From the NCBI GenBank assembly GCA_002104985.1, contig MCGO01000008.1:248001-312000 (forward strand): a stretch of 64,000 nucleotides of DNA, read 5' to 3'. This DNA comes from Rhizoclosmatium globosum (Eukaryota > Chytridiomycota > Chytridiomycetes > Chytridiales > Chytriomycetaceae). This document shows, piece after piece, positions 36,401 through 48,700 of the stretch (its first letter is position 1; every line of letters begins with the position of its first letter). The notes beneath the pieces are model-generated. The model did not search any database and was not told the origin of the DNA. It worked only from the letters and a program-made list of their open reading frames with translations. Both the position numbers and the translations under genes were made by a program.

Positions 36401-36895
36401 GGATGCTTCCAGCAAGGAGGGGTAAGGTCAATTTGGCAAGCGCAATGTGATCGCTTCGACTTTGAAGCGAAGCGTCCCAGAATGGCTGAAGATCCCATGT
36501 GTCTGAAGTGCACATGATTTGTGTGCGGCAGTGATCTCCTCCCTCCTTTTGGTTCTGCGTATCGCCTCCATCGCACCCGCTTCTCACTCCTACGTCTACT
36601 GAATTGGATCGCACGATCTGAGTTCTAGTCACCTTGCGCGTCTGCTGTTGAAGACATCGTCCGCTGAGTCATAGACATCGGTTGAAGATGTGGACAGGCT
36701 GTCGTCCATATCGATTGCTGCATGCGAGTTGGGATACTGTTGCGGGCCAGTGGAAGCGCGCGATGCCAGTGTCGACGGTGGAGGCAGTGGCTGATGTGGT
36801 TGGTAGGGTTGCGGTTGTGGTTGCGATTGCGATTGCCGGTTGTTCCCGTTGTGCGCGCCGGGCGGGTCGGCGTCGGGGCTGCGGAAGTGCGGCAT
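33495..36895 (-). CDS. Membrane-anchored class I cyclic-nucleotide phosphodiesterase
   Basis: Four exons (36895-36633, 36378-34998, 34949-34523, 34477-33495) give exactly 1,017 residues. The N-terminus is Gln/Pro-rich and disordered. Residues about 230-430 hold six or so membrane helices (RWIMFIGIGGAIFVGVQIAG through LNSIVLLVACVVTCSIAFDM), followed by a coiled coil. The C-terminal catalytic domain has the class I motif HNSVHAADVLH, the metal-binding HDYDHPG and MLMKCSDVSNP, so all metal ligands are present. It hydrolyses cAMP and/or cGMP at a membrane. The last helix has no retinal-type lysine, so it is not a rhodopsin-phosphodiesterase. The membrane block resembles the sensory membrane module found before some protist and fungal nucleotide cyclases (inference). 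Intron 1 is 254 nt and carries a small hairpin. Confidence 0.9.
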
Positions 36896-37130
36896 CGACG
36901 GTCTAGTTTTCTCTAAGCGTCTAAGGCGATGGCGGGGTGACGGGAGCGGGTGGTGCTCGGTGTCTTTCGGTGGTGGAGGAGGAGGTTGTTGTGAAATTCG
37001 AAAATTCTCTCTGTGTCCCCAACACTGTCTCCCAAAGAACTCCCACGAAAGCCAAACACAACCATTTCAACGAAAAGAGAGTGTGCTTTTATTAGGTTCT
37101 GTCGGAAAAAGAAGACAACAATATCCCAAT

Positions 37131-38680
37131 TTACAAGTTGGCAATGATCTCCTTGGTGAAGTCGGTGGTGGTGGCCTTTCCGTCCAAGTCTGGGGTCAAA
37201 ACCTTTCCTTCAGCGAGGACCTTGTGCAATGCCTTGGAGATACGGTCGGCGTGGTCATCGAGCTCCAAGCTTCGGAGCATGTGGATGGAGGAGAGGAGGA
37301 GGGCAGTTGGGTTGGCAGTGTTGCTTCCCTTGATGGAGGCACCAACGTGACGGCATCCTGGCTCAAAGACAGCGTAGTTTCTACCAATGTTGGCTCCTGG
37401 AACGATACCTGGTCCTCCAATCAAGGCAGCTCCAATGTTGGAGAGAATGTTTCCGTACAAGTTTCCACAAACAATGACGTCGAATTGGGATGGGCGAGAA
37501 ACAAGCTGCATAGAGGCGTTGTCAACAATCATATCCTCGAACTTGATTCCAGAAGACTCATACTCCTTGGCAATTTCACGGCAAGTCTTCAAGAAGAGAC
37601 CGTCACCGAGCTTCCTGAAAATTAAACAAAATATCAGACATGAGAAATTCAATTGTCAAGTTATTGATACGAACATAATGTTGGCCTTGTGGATACAAGT
37701 GACCTTCTTACGGCCGTTCTTCAAGGCAAAGTCGAAGGCGAAACGAGCAATACGCTCGGTCTTTTCGCGGGTGACAACCTTCAAGGACTCAACGACTCCG
37801 GCAACAGGCTATCATATAATAGTTCAGATATCGCTTTCCCCTTCAACCCCGACAACTCTCTCAAAAAATCAACATACGGCGTGCTCAAGACCAGAGTATT
37901 CTCCCTCAGTGTTCTCACGAATCATGGCAATGTCAACGTTCTGCTGACGAGTGGCCCACTTTCCATCCATGTTGCGGATGAGAGACAAGGAAGCATAGAT
38001 ATCGAGGTCCTTTCTCATTCCAACGTTGAGGGAGATGTGTCCCAAACGGGAGACAGGGGTGTGGAGGATACCTGTTCGACGCCAGAGATAAGAAAAAAGG
38101 GAGCTTCTCAGCCAATAAAAAAACGCACCCTTCAAAGCAATCTTGTTTCTCTTGATAGAGTCCATGGCCTGCTTCAACTTGTTCCCGTCAGTGGCAGGGT
38201 TGTAGCTGGAGAGGTCGAAAGTTTCAAATTCGACTGGAACGTGAGCAGCCTTGAAAACGGACTGCACGGCGCCAGCCATCTCAGTACCAACTCCGTCTCC
38301 TGGAATGAGGGTGACAGTGTGCTTTCCAGCGTAACAGAGGTTCCCTTAATCTGATATTGGTGATTGATGAGATTTGTTGTTTCCTTATACAGGTCATTAT
38401 AATTGAACTAACGTCAAGGGTTCCTGGAATCTGAGTCTTGGTGGCAACAGTTCCGAAAGATCTGGCAGAGGCCTAAAATCGAGAAGAGGGAGGTAAGCTA
38501 TTCGTTTGGAAGCGTTCTTATCAGCTGTCGAAAAACGGCAAAGACTCTTCTGTCCATGATCTTGAACGCTACGTTCCATCAATTTCCTCATCGTCTATTG
38601 TCCCGACAAATTTCGATTTCGCAGGTTGGGAGTAGATCGAGGCTACTCACAGAGACGGGGCGGAGGACAGCGCGGTGCAT
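37131..38680 (-). CDS. IDH1: Isocitrate dehydrogenase (NAD) regulatory subunit, mitochondrial
   Basis: Six exons (38680-38651, 38472-38413, 38344-38129, 38071-37878, 37808-37675, 37614-37131), about 372 residues. A presequence ([20 protein letters not shown]) leads into [60 protein letters not shown] and STTTDFT-like C-terminal text. The KLGDGLF and [10 protein letters not shown] spellings match yeast Idh1, the allosteric subunit, rather than catalytic Idh2. The enzyme makes 2-oxoglutarate in the citric acid cycle, so the organism respires. Exons 2 and 3 join one base out of phase with normal splice sites (between 38344 and 38413). Confidence 0.93.
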
Positions 38681-40335
38681 GATTGGAAGAGGGATTTGGA
38701 TTTTTCTTTTTTGCCTTCCCTATCGCAACCATCTGGCTTTCCCGTGATTAAAGACATAAAGGTTTATACTTAATGATCAAGGTAGATAGAGTTTACTTTG
38801 TGTGAGAATGCGGACCGAACGTGTATTTTCCCCCTTAATATGTGCAGGGTCCCTACATATGGTCCTTGGAACCGTTGCAGGAGTTTTATTCACATTATCT
38901 TGATTTATTGAATGTAGATTGGCTGAAGATGGGCGTGTCCAGTCAGAAACTCTTGACCGGCACAAATGAAAGTTTCGCACATAAATGTATTAAAAAATCA
39001 TTTACCTTCCAGTTGAGAAACAGAGACAACAGCAGAAAATGAGGGAACATAGTGGAAGTTGCCTCGGGGGATTTTCGAAATCCTTCCATAAAAAGCGGGT
39101 GATGGTCCTTTTTCTTTTTGCACGAAACCTGCTCCAACTGTCAACTCCTCAAGGTATGTCACGATGCCCACGAATCAGTCCGCTACCGCACGAGTATTGA
39201 CCCAGGAAACGATGATACCATAAAACATACTTCTTTCCATTCCTATCGACTATGAAGAAGACTAGCCGCTCTCTCCTTCGGGGGCGAGTGACACTTTAGC
39301 CAGTGACTCCCTGATCCTTCCCTCAACACTCTGTATCTCCTCTTCTTCTCTCATGTACCACTTCGTAGCTATGTATCTAACCAATACAAATCCCATAGGA
39401 TGCTGCAACTTTGACGAATTGACACACGGGGTTGGTTTTCTTTTAGATGGCCTACATCAGTCCCTTTCTGGTAAGCACATCATTCCGTCCTACAGGCAAT
39501 GAAAGGAAGTCGATATGGAGAGGAAGACAGTATGATGATGTTTTTTCTATTCGCAGTTTCCACCGTAAGGCCTTGAAAAGCACGGAGTGGAAGGGGATGG
39601 CGAGGATCTCTGTTCACTCAGAGTAGTCGTCCTTTCTGAAGCTTCGTGTGCCTGCTGACGGCCAAAATGCATCCTTCCTTAGATGTCTGACTGTTTGCTC
39701 CAATCGAAATCCCCATTGTCTTCCCCATCGTTCCTCTCTTTCTCTGGCTAATTCTTTTCCACCAATTTAGACATCTTCAACAAAATAAATGTAAATAGCT
39801 GCACTGTTATTTCGTTTACCTTCTCCCCAATTCCCTTCTTCCTTCCGGCCCTATCGAAGCATTCTTAAAACAGCCATTTACTGTTGCTGAATGTCAATAA
39901 TGTGGCCCAGAACTTTCGGTACTCTTAGGTCGTTTGACAACTCGTGAGTAAGGGCATTGTACGAACACACCCGAGGCCCATACATCCCATCATCCCCTTT
40001 CTCTTTCACTTTGTATCTCAATCTCATTGCGATTGACATACCGTTTTTAATGTCTTGTGTTATTCAATAAACTCATGTACAACTTCGTCAATATTTTATC
40101 TCTCGAGTGTTAAAACTGGCTAGCCAATTGAGTGCTGGCAGGATATACAGCACTGTCACTAGCACGAGTGACGACACAACAGACAATAGAAAACGTTGAC
40201 GTTGCGATACGCATTCAGCATAGAACACTTCTTCCCTTCTGCATGAAGCATATTTTGAATGTAAATAGAAAAGAAAGGAGTAGTTATGGTGGTGTGTTCG
40301 TGGAGGAAGGGAACTCCGCGAAAAAAGTCAACAAA
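38681..40335. other. Intergenic, divergent promoter region of IDH1 and beta'-COP
   Basis: About 1.65 kb between two start codons on opposite strands. Only short random-looking frames occur. There are pyrimidine-rich tracts near 39700-39850 and 40000-40060. No RNA gene or repeat was recognised. Confidence 0.5.
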
Positions 40336-43300
40336 ATGGTGGGCGCCTGACACCTTCTCCCCCGCCGAGACTAACCTTTTCTGCCCTTCATCCAATCTCA
40401 ATGCATCAATTGTCTGTGATTAGCCTCTTCGTTTGGAAATTAAGGTACTCTTGTGCCAGTAGCCTCATTTAATTGACGACTCAACACCCCATTTTTGGCT
40501 TACAGAGGAAGCTATCCAACCGATCCGACCGTGTGAAAGCCCTTGATTTTCATCCAACTGAGCCGTGGTTGATTACCGCCTTTACAATGGAAACACTTAC
40601 ATCTGGAACCATGAGACTCAGGTGCGCTTTTGATTTTTGACCTGCCACCTCACACGAACCTCTCCTAAACTGCTGCACTATCCGTATGTAGACTCTTGTG
40701 AAGACATTCGAAGTCACCGAAGCCCCTCGTATGTTCTGATTGTGTTGGGATGCCCCATTTCCTTTTTCTAATCCCATCCCTCAGTCCGTGCTGTTAAGTT
40801 TATCACGCGAAAGTCGTGGTTTGTTGCGGGAGGAGATGACATGCACTTGAGAGTCTTCAACTACCAAACGCACGAGAAAGTGACTGCCTTTGATGCTCAC
40901 CAGGATTACATTCGTTGTATCGCTGTGCACCCAACTCAGCCATTTGTCCTCTCTTCCTCCGATGACATGACAATTAAGTTGTGGGACTGGGATAAGAACT
41001 GGAGAAACATGATGGTTAGAGTGTTATTGTGTGTTGAGAGTTTTCCTGATCACTGCCATAGGTGTTTGAAGGACACACACACTTGGTAATGCAAATTGCC
41101 ATCAACCCTAAGGATCAAAATACGTTTGCTTCTGCATCGTTGGATGGAACTGTGAAGGTGGGCTTTTTGCGATAGCCATAAGTGAAATAACTCTCAATCA
41201 AATGCTAGGTCTGGTCCTTTGGATCTCCGTTCCAAACTACACATTGAATGGACACGAGAAAGGTGTAACTGTGTTGACTACTACCACGGCGGTGATAAGC
41301 CATACTTGATTACTGGAGCGGACGACAAGTTTGTTCATTCTCCACCTTCGTCGTCCCTGTTCTAACAATCTCTTTTGCAGAACAATCAAGATTTGGGACT
41401 ATCAAAACAAGACATGTGTTCAAACTTTGGAAGGACACACTCAGAATGTTACCGTTGTTGCTTTCCACCCAGAACTTCCAATCATCATCTCTGGAAGCGA
41501 AGATGGTGAGGCCTGTACGTTATCTTGAGACTTTACCAATTTTTAATACACAGGAACTGTCCGCATTTGGCATGCTAACACCTACCGTCTTGAGAACACC
41601 CTGAACTATGGTATGGAGAGAGTCTGGGCTACTGCCTATATCAAAGGAAGCAACGACATTGGTTTCGGTTACGACGAAGGAACCATCGTGGTTAAGGTTC
41701 GTTTAATGTTTTCTTAATCAAGGTCTGGGTTAACGCAGCGTATCAGCTTGGACGCGAGGAGCCATCTGTGAGCATGGATAACAGCGGAAAGATTATTTGG
41801 GCAAAGCACAGTGAAATCAAAACTGCAAACATCAAAGCCTCGTCGGAGGAGAACATCAAGGACGGTGAAAAGATGATGCTCCCCACCAAAGAACTTGGAA
41901 GTTGTGAAGTTTACCCTCAAAGCTTGCAGCACAGTCCAAATGGCCGGTGAGTTTAAATTTCTTCTGAATATGAACGCTGAAGGTGTGCGACCAGTTTTGT
42001 TGTTGTGTGTGGTGATGGAGAATGGATCATCTACACTGCTCTCGCATGGCGTAACAAGGAGTTTGGAAGTGCTTTGGAATTTGTTTGGGCACAAGACTCC
42101 AACGAATACGCTACTCGCGAATCGTCCTCCAAAATCAAAGTCTTCAAGAGTTTCAAGGAGAAGACAAACGTCCAAATTAAGCCAAGCTACAGTGCTGAAG
42201 GAATCTACGGAGGTGCTCTGCTTGGTGTTCGCAGCAACTCGTTCCTCAACTTCTATGATTGGGAGACTGGTGTTTGCGTTCGTCGTGTTGATGTCGTTGT
42301 TAAGAATGTGTTCTGGTCTGAGTCTGACCTTGTTGCTATCTGTTGTGATGACATTGCCTATGTCCTCAAGTTCAATCGTGTTGCTTACCAGCAGTACTTG
42401 GATACACATGGAGTGAACTCTATCGGCGAGGAAGGAATTGAGTCTGCATTTGACTTTGTTGCGGAAGTTTCTGAAACGTATGGGCTTTTTCGTGTCTTAA
42501 CATCTTTATTGATCATATTCGTAGTGTTAAGACTGCTTGCTGGGTTGGTGATTGCTTTATTTACACCAACACTGCCAATCGTTTGAACTACTTGGTTGGT
42601 GGCAACGTCTCTACCATCAGCCATTTTGACTCGTAAGTTTAGTAATTCATTTGTTCCCAAACTAAGCTCTGTGATTTAGCACCATGTATTTGCTGGGATA
42701 CATTCCACGTGATGGCCGTGTTTACCTTGCTGACAAGGACCTCAATGTCTTCTCGTATGCTCTTCCTGTCAGCATGATTGAATATCAGACCCATATTCTG
42801 CGTGGTGACTTGGTATCTGCTCAAAACGTTCTCCCCAACGTTCCTGTTGAACAGCGTGGACGCATTGCCCGGTTCTTGGAGAGCCAAGACTTGAAGGAAG
42901 AAGCCCTGAACGTTTCAACAGACCCGGAGCACAGATTCGATCTGGCTGTTCAGTTGGGGAAAATTCAAATCGCTCATGAAATTGCCAAAGAGATTGACCA
43001 AGAACACAACTGGAAGCTTGTTGGAGACCTTGCTTTGTCGAACTGGATGGTTTGTAACCCTTTTTTTCCCAACGTATGTTCTGACTTGTGTATTGTAGTT
43101 TGATCTTGCCGAAAACTGTTTGCAAAGGGCTAATGATATCGAAGGACTTCTCTTGTACTACCAAGCATCTGGAAATGCAACTGGTATCAAGGAGTTAGCC
43201 GAACTTGCCGTCGAGAAGGGAAAGCATAACATTGCATTCACATGTTACATGATCAGCAATCAAGTTGACAAAGCTATTGACCTATTGGCTTCTACCAACC

Positions 43301-44078
43301 GTATCGCTGAAGCTGCATTCCTTGCCCGAACATACCTTCCTTCTCACATGTCGCGTGTTGTCGCGTTGTGGAAGGAATCTTTATTGAAGTCCAACAAGAA
43401 GAAAATTGCCGAGTCCTTGGCTGACCCAGCGCAATACGCGAACTTATTCCCGGACTTAGAATACGGGCTGTTCTTGGAGCATTTCAGATCTAACAAAAAG
43501 GTTATTCCAGCCACAGACTATGCCGACTGGAAGGATGTATTAGACATCGACTTTATTGGAGAGCTGAAGAAGAAGTTCCCCAACGGTCCACCTCCAGTTG
43601 GTCAGCAACCACCACAACCCACGAGTGCTCAACGATCAGTTCCAGCCTCACCGCAAAGATCACCAGTTCACCATCCTGCTGCGTTGTCCCCAGCTGGAAA
43701 AGCTCAGTCATTCGTCTCTGCTCAACAATCACCAGCTCCTGTCCCAACGCAGTTGGCCGAGTCGGAGGAATTTGTGAGTAACGATCCCACCCTTCCCTTC
43801 CTCGCTTTTTTTGTTCAAAATCTAAATGACAGGAAATTATACAGAACGCTGAAGGAGAGGAGACTCCTGTTGAAGACGACTTTGGATTCGGGGCGGAAAC
43901 GACAACTGCTGCAACAGTGACTGAAACTGTAAGTCATAGTATATGTGCCAACTGAAATCTAAGAATTCATCGACAGAATGATTTGGAGTTTGATGATGAG
44001 TTTGGATTCCCAACGGACAGTTCCAACGCGCAAGAGTTCAACGAGGATGAGATTGATGACTTGCTGAAGGATGATTGA
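40336..44078 (+). CDS. SEC27: Coatomer beta' subunit (COPI coat)
   Basis: A multi-exon gene. The modelled first exon is just the ATG at 40336-40338, and the second is 21 nt (40424-40444) encoding PLRLEIK, the conserved start of beta'-COP. Seven WD repeats follow ([56 protein letters not shown]), then the second propeller ([18 protein letters not shown]) and the alpha-solenoid ([20 protein letters not shown]). The C-terminus is Pro/Ser-rich and acidic and ends in DDLLKDD. It is part of the COPI coat that returns ER proteins from the Golgi. Three spots are one base short: about 40580, 41230 and 41268, all within conserved WD text. The gene ends 97 nt before the xylose isomerase ATG. Confidence 0.95.
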
Positions 44079-44175
44079 GCTTAGCGTGTATTTGTTTATT
44101 TTCATTTTGTTAGTTTTGTTTGGGTGGAATGGTGGAGGAATTGGCGAAAGAATCATCGCAAGAAAAAGTTTCCAA

Positions 44176-45698
44176 ATGCCACCGCGTCCATCTTCATCAA
44201 AAGACAGCGAATCCAAGAAACAGAAGACCTACTTTCCTACAAAGGCAATCGCTTTCAAGGGCGAGAAGACGTTGGACCCGTTGTCCTTCCGCTACTACAA
44301 CAAGGATCAAGTAGTGCTTGGCAAGAAAATGGTTTGTGTGGCGTCTCCTATGCACCGTACCAACTTGTTCGCAAATTACAGTCCGAATGGTGTCGTTTCT
44401 CTGTTGTTTATTGGCATACGTTCCGTGGTGTCGGCAGTGACCCATTTGGAGTAAGTGGTGGTGATAGAATGATTACTAGCATTTCTAATGCTACATCAGC
44501 CTCAAACTCTGTTCCGCCCTTGGGATACGGCTGACAATACTTCTATCCCATTTGATGACATTGTTGCTTCCTGTTGTGGACGCGTTGATGCCGCATTCGA
44601 GTTTTTCACCAAGCTTGGTGTTGAATATTACGCTTTTCATGACCGCGACGTTGCACCAGAGCTCGCAACCATTGACGAAACTAATAAGTTGCTTGAAAAG
44701 GTTACAGACTACATGCTGGTGAAGCAAAAAGAGACTGGCGTAAAGCTTCTCTGGGGAACAGCCAATTTGTTTTCCCACCCAAAATTTGCAAATGGGGCAG
44801 CCACTAATCCTGACATCAAAGTCTTCGCACAAGCTTGCGCGCAAGTTAAGAAAGCCATGGAAGTGACTCATAAACTTGGAGGAGAAGGTTATGTGTTTTG
44901 GGGTGGACGCGAAGGGTACCAAACTTTGTTGAACACGGACATCAAGAAAGAGTTGGTAAGAAGACCCTTATTTTATGAGCTTATAATAACTGTACTATTA
45001 AGGACCATATGGCTGCGTTCTTCCACATGGCTGTTGCTCACAAAAAGTCTATTGGAGCCACATTCCAGTTTTACATAGAGCCCAAGCCAAAGGAGCCAAC
45101 AAAGCATCAATACGACTATGACGCACAAACCGTCATGTGCTTTTTGAAGCAGTATGGATTGGACGACCATTTCCTCTTGAATATCGAGCCGAACCATTCC
45201 ACCCTCGCCGGACACAATTATGAACACGACATTGTCCTCTCCGCGGCGTATGGAAAGCTAGGATCAATTGATTGTAACACCGGAGATGAGTTACTCGGGT
45301 GGGATACTGACCAGTTCTTGACTGACGAACGCAAGGCAACACTTGTAATGAAAGTTGTCATTGACATGGGTGGCTTCAAAACTGGTGGTCTCAATTTTGA
45401 TTCCAAGGTTCGCCGTGAATCAACTGATCTTGAAGACTTATTCATTGCCCATATTGGATCCATGGATACTTTTGCAAAAGGACTCTTGAATGCTGCAAAA
45501 TTGATTGAAGATGGGCGGTTGGATGATATGAGAAAGGCTCGCTATTCTACTTGGACTTCGGACAAGATCGGAGCTAAAGTGGAGAGTGGTAAGGCAACTT
45601 TAGCCGAGTTGGAGGCATATGCCAAGAAGAATAACGATGTGAAACCGATTTCTGGAAAGCAAGAGTTGTACGAGCGCGTTTTTAACGACGCTTTGTAA
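44176..45698 (+). CDS. Xylose isomerase, plant-like
   Basis: Four exons (44176-44331, 44382-44450, 44500-44955, 45003-45698) give exactly 458 residues. Active-site residues are complete: FHDRD (base His/Asp pair), [21 protein letters not shown] (metal Glu), [20 protein letters not shown] and GWDTDQF. It converts xylose to xylulose and glucose to fructose with Mg or Mn. The spellings [31 protein letters not shown] and [14 protein letters not shown] follow the plant/eukaryotic class II enzymes rather than the Piromyces enzyme (which has WHTLCAEGADQFG). It has three ordinary introns and neighbour-like composition, so it is a resident nuclear gene. There is no obvious signal peptide. Its stop is 29 nt from the stop of the convergent SET gene. 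Confidence 0.95.
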
Positions 45699-45727
45699 GA
45701 ATGTCGAAATAAATAACACTTTTATTT

Positions 45728-48700
45728 TCAATCTTCGTCTGATATTAAATTCACTACCTCCGTTCTACGTCGTCGGTGGGGTATATTGGAAGGTCCACTT
45801 TGTGATACGATTTGAATTTCGTCATCCATGTCATCGTCACTTTCTATTATCTCTGCAAACAGAGCGTCAGATTTTGCAACGCCTAAGGCATAACTTACCA
45901 ATCACTGTTGAATCTTGATTTGGTTGACGCCGTCTTTCTCTTCGTTTTTGACTTACTTTTGGTAACGGCTTTCGATTCCGTCGAGCAAGCTTTGCCAGTG
46001 TGATTCTCACATCATCGTCATCTAAATCAATCACCTCAATCGGCCAGAAGAAACTTGCTCTTGTGATCCATTTTGGGGCAAATTCTTTGGTTCTCCCAAA
46101 AGACTTCCACTTGTCGTTGTCCGATCTCCATTTGCGTTCAACAATAATGAAGACGTCATAGAATCATTTCTTGTCACGGCGTTTCCCGTTAGAACTTCGG
46201 TATCATCACTTGAACGTACAGAGACATGAGATGGACCAGCAGACTGTGGGACAGCCTTCAATTCGAAGACGGTATCATCCACGCTCGTTGCTCCAGGAGA
46301 CATAGGAGAATCAAATGGATGTTTTACAAGATGGGGAGACCTTGACTGTCGATCAATTTCAGAATCTGTAGCTTTTGAGCTAGAACCATTTGTATTCGTA
46401 TCCACAGAATCCCCAAGCACCTTGATAACATCATGGTCTGATTGTAATGAGAGAACCGTCTCGGAAACCTCATGGTTTATCAGAGATGAATCAGAAATGC
46501 GCTGAATTGCACCTGGTTCTGCGGCTGTCACATTCGGTTCATGCTTTCCAATGGCTTCTTCAATCGAACTAAGTCCTTTTGCAACACACATTTCCATAAT
46601 CAACTCGACATCTTCCTTTTCACCTAGATACTGAATCAATTCAATGATGAATCGCTCAGAAGGAGGTTGTAATAAAGCAGCTTCTTCATTTATCCGTATG
46701 TTCAATGAAAGCTGCGTGTAATCACCACCGGACAGCTCAGATTCCAACAACTTTCGGACAGTGGTCATCAAGGCTGCCTTTTGATCGCTGTTGAGGTTAT
46801 TCGGGAAGCAATAGTCGCCCTTAATCATGGCAGGCAGTTCAGCAACTTTTGAAGGAGAGGTGGTCATATCTTCTGTTGTGGCATAATTTGAATCTCCTGC
46901 AGCTGATGTTTCCTGTCCTTCCGGAGCTGGTGTTGGTAAGGTCTCCTTTTCCACAAAAGATGCTTTCGGAACTTGCGGGCAGGGGCTCATTGTCTCGCCC
47001 AACGAAGGTTCCGTCCAAAACGGTTCCTTCTTTGATACATCTTGCACGTTTAATTCACGCAACTTCGGCTCGGGGAACTTCAAGTCAAGCGGTGCATTGA
47101 TCATTCCAGCAATATCAGCAATATCATTCATGTCCCATTTCGGTTTTACAGGAGGAGGTCGTGAGGCTGGAGAAGGAGGAGGGGGTGCAGGTTTAGGAAC
47201 TTCAATTCGCGATATGTAATTCCGACGCTTCTGCTCCAATGAAGGTTCCTTACTGTATGGCTCTTTGCTTGATGCTGCTTTTGACGGTGAAGAGGCAGCC
47301 AAAGTCGGAGTAGGTAAATCCTTCGATGGCATCCACTGAACATTATTTGTCGCCACAATCGTCTCTGGAGACTCAAGCTTGGAAGTTAGCCCAGGAGCTA
47401 CAGAAACAGAACCATTTTTAGGAATGTCTCTGAATTCCATTTTTGACTTTCCCTTGTTGATGGGGGTAACTGAGACTGTAACAGGTTCCTTCGCAGGAAG
47501 TGAATGAAATGAGTGGGAAATATTTTGAGATTTTGGACTATAGGTTACTGAAGTTGAAGATATTTTTGATACAGTGGAGATAGAGGCTGAAGGTGTGTCA
47601 GACAATGTTTTTGGAAAATCCTCAAACGATATTCTCGCTTTTTAGTTGTCTTGAACGTAAAATCTACAAGGCTCAGAGGCACAGTAGTTGATGTCACAGA
47701 CGAGGACGAGGGCCGAGGAGGCGACTTGGTTGTCTTTGGTGAGAAATTTCTGACCACTTTCGTTCCCCTTGGCGACAGCAATTCCTGTGTCAACAAAGTG
47801 GGTTGTATTGACTCATTAGTAGTGGGTTTCGTTTCTACTTTGGCCTTCTTGGCAATTGTATGCAGTTCTTTCCCAGCCTAACACATCGATGAGAAATACA
47901 TTAGGTAGTCATGAATAAACTCACAGGACGCTTTGAAACGGGCGATGGCAATTCAAGCCGTACCTCACAGAATCGCTTTGCAGGTTTCTCATCATTTGGT
48001 TGTGATGCGGATGAAACAATGCCATTTCGCGAAAATACAGCTCGTTTCAATGTGTCTGGAGATTTAGATACCGTAGCGTTCACAGCACCAACTGGAGAAA
48101 CAGTTGCACCTTCTTCTAACACTTCTTCTTCCTCTTGAATCAAATTGTCATCACTGTACTCAGTTTCCAGGCATTCAAATGGAGCATTTCCCGGGATAAG
48201 ACGTCCATTTTCATCATAAATATCGGAAAAGTCACTTTCGCCAGCTTCACTCATTCCATCCTGTCCTACTAAAATTATTAGTATTTTGTGGACTGAATTG
48301 TAGCGTCAAGTTTTACTTTCTGTCTCTGTTGCTTCTGACGGCACCGTAGAACTTCCAAGGAATTCTACCGACATAGATTCAGTCATTCCTGATGGCTCAA
48401 TAGTTCCAGGTTGTAGCTTTACACTCAACGGAGAGGAGTCAGGGTCTATGTCTGAGACAGGCTCGTCATCATCGGGGAATGGATTCAGAAGGAATTCAGT
48501 TGGAATGGAGGGGGGCCGTGGGATAGGAATTGAAGGATGAGGAAGACGAGGTTTGGATGGAAGTGGGATTTTTGCCTGTTTCCCCAACAAAACTTCAGTA
48601 GCGAAAGTTCCTGAAATTAAGAGGGAGGTGGAATTCACCAGTTTCTTCCATCCATCAGGCTTCTTTGACGGGACCGGTAGTTTTACCAACAATGGAGGTC

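Noticed and set aside
39205..39312. Box C/D snoRNA candidate (GATGAT ... CTGA)
   Set aside because: The C box is imperfect, there is no terminal stem, and such short motifs occur by chance in 1.6 kb of non-coding DNA.
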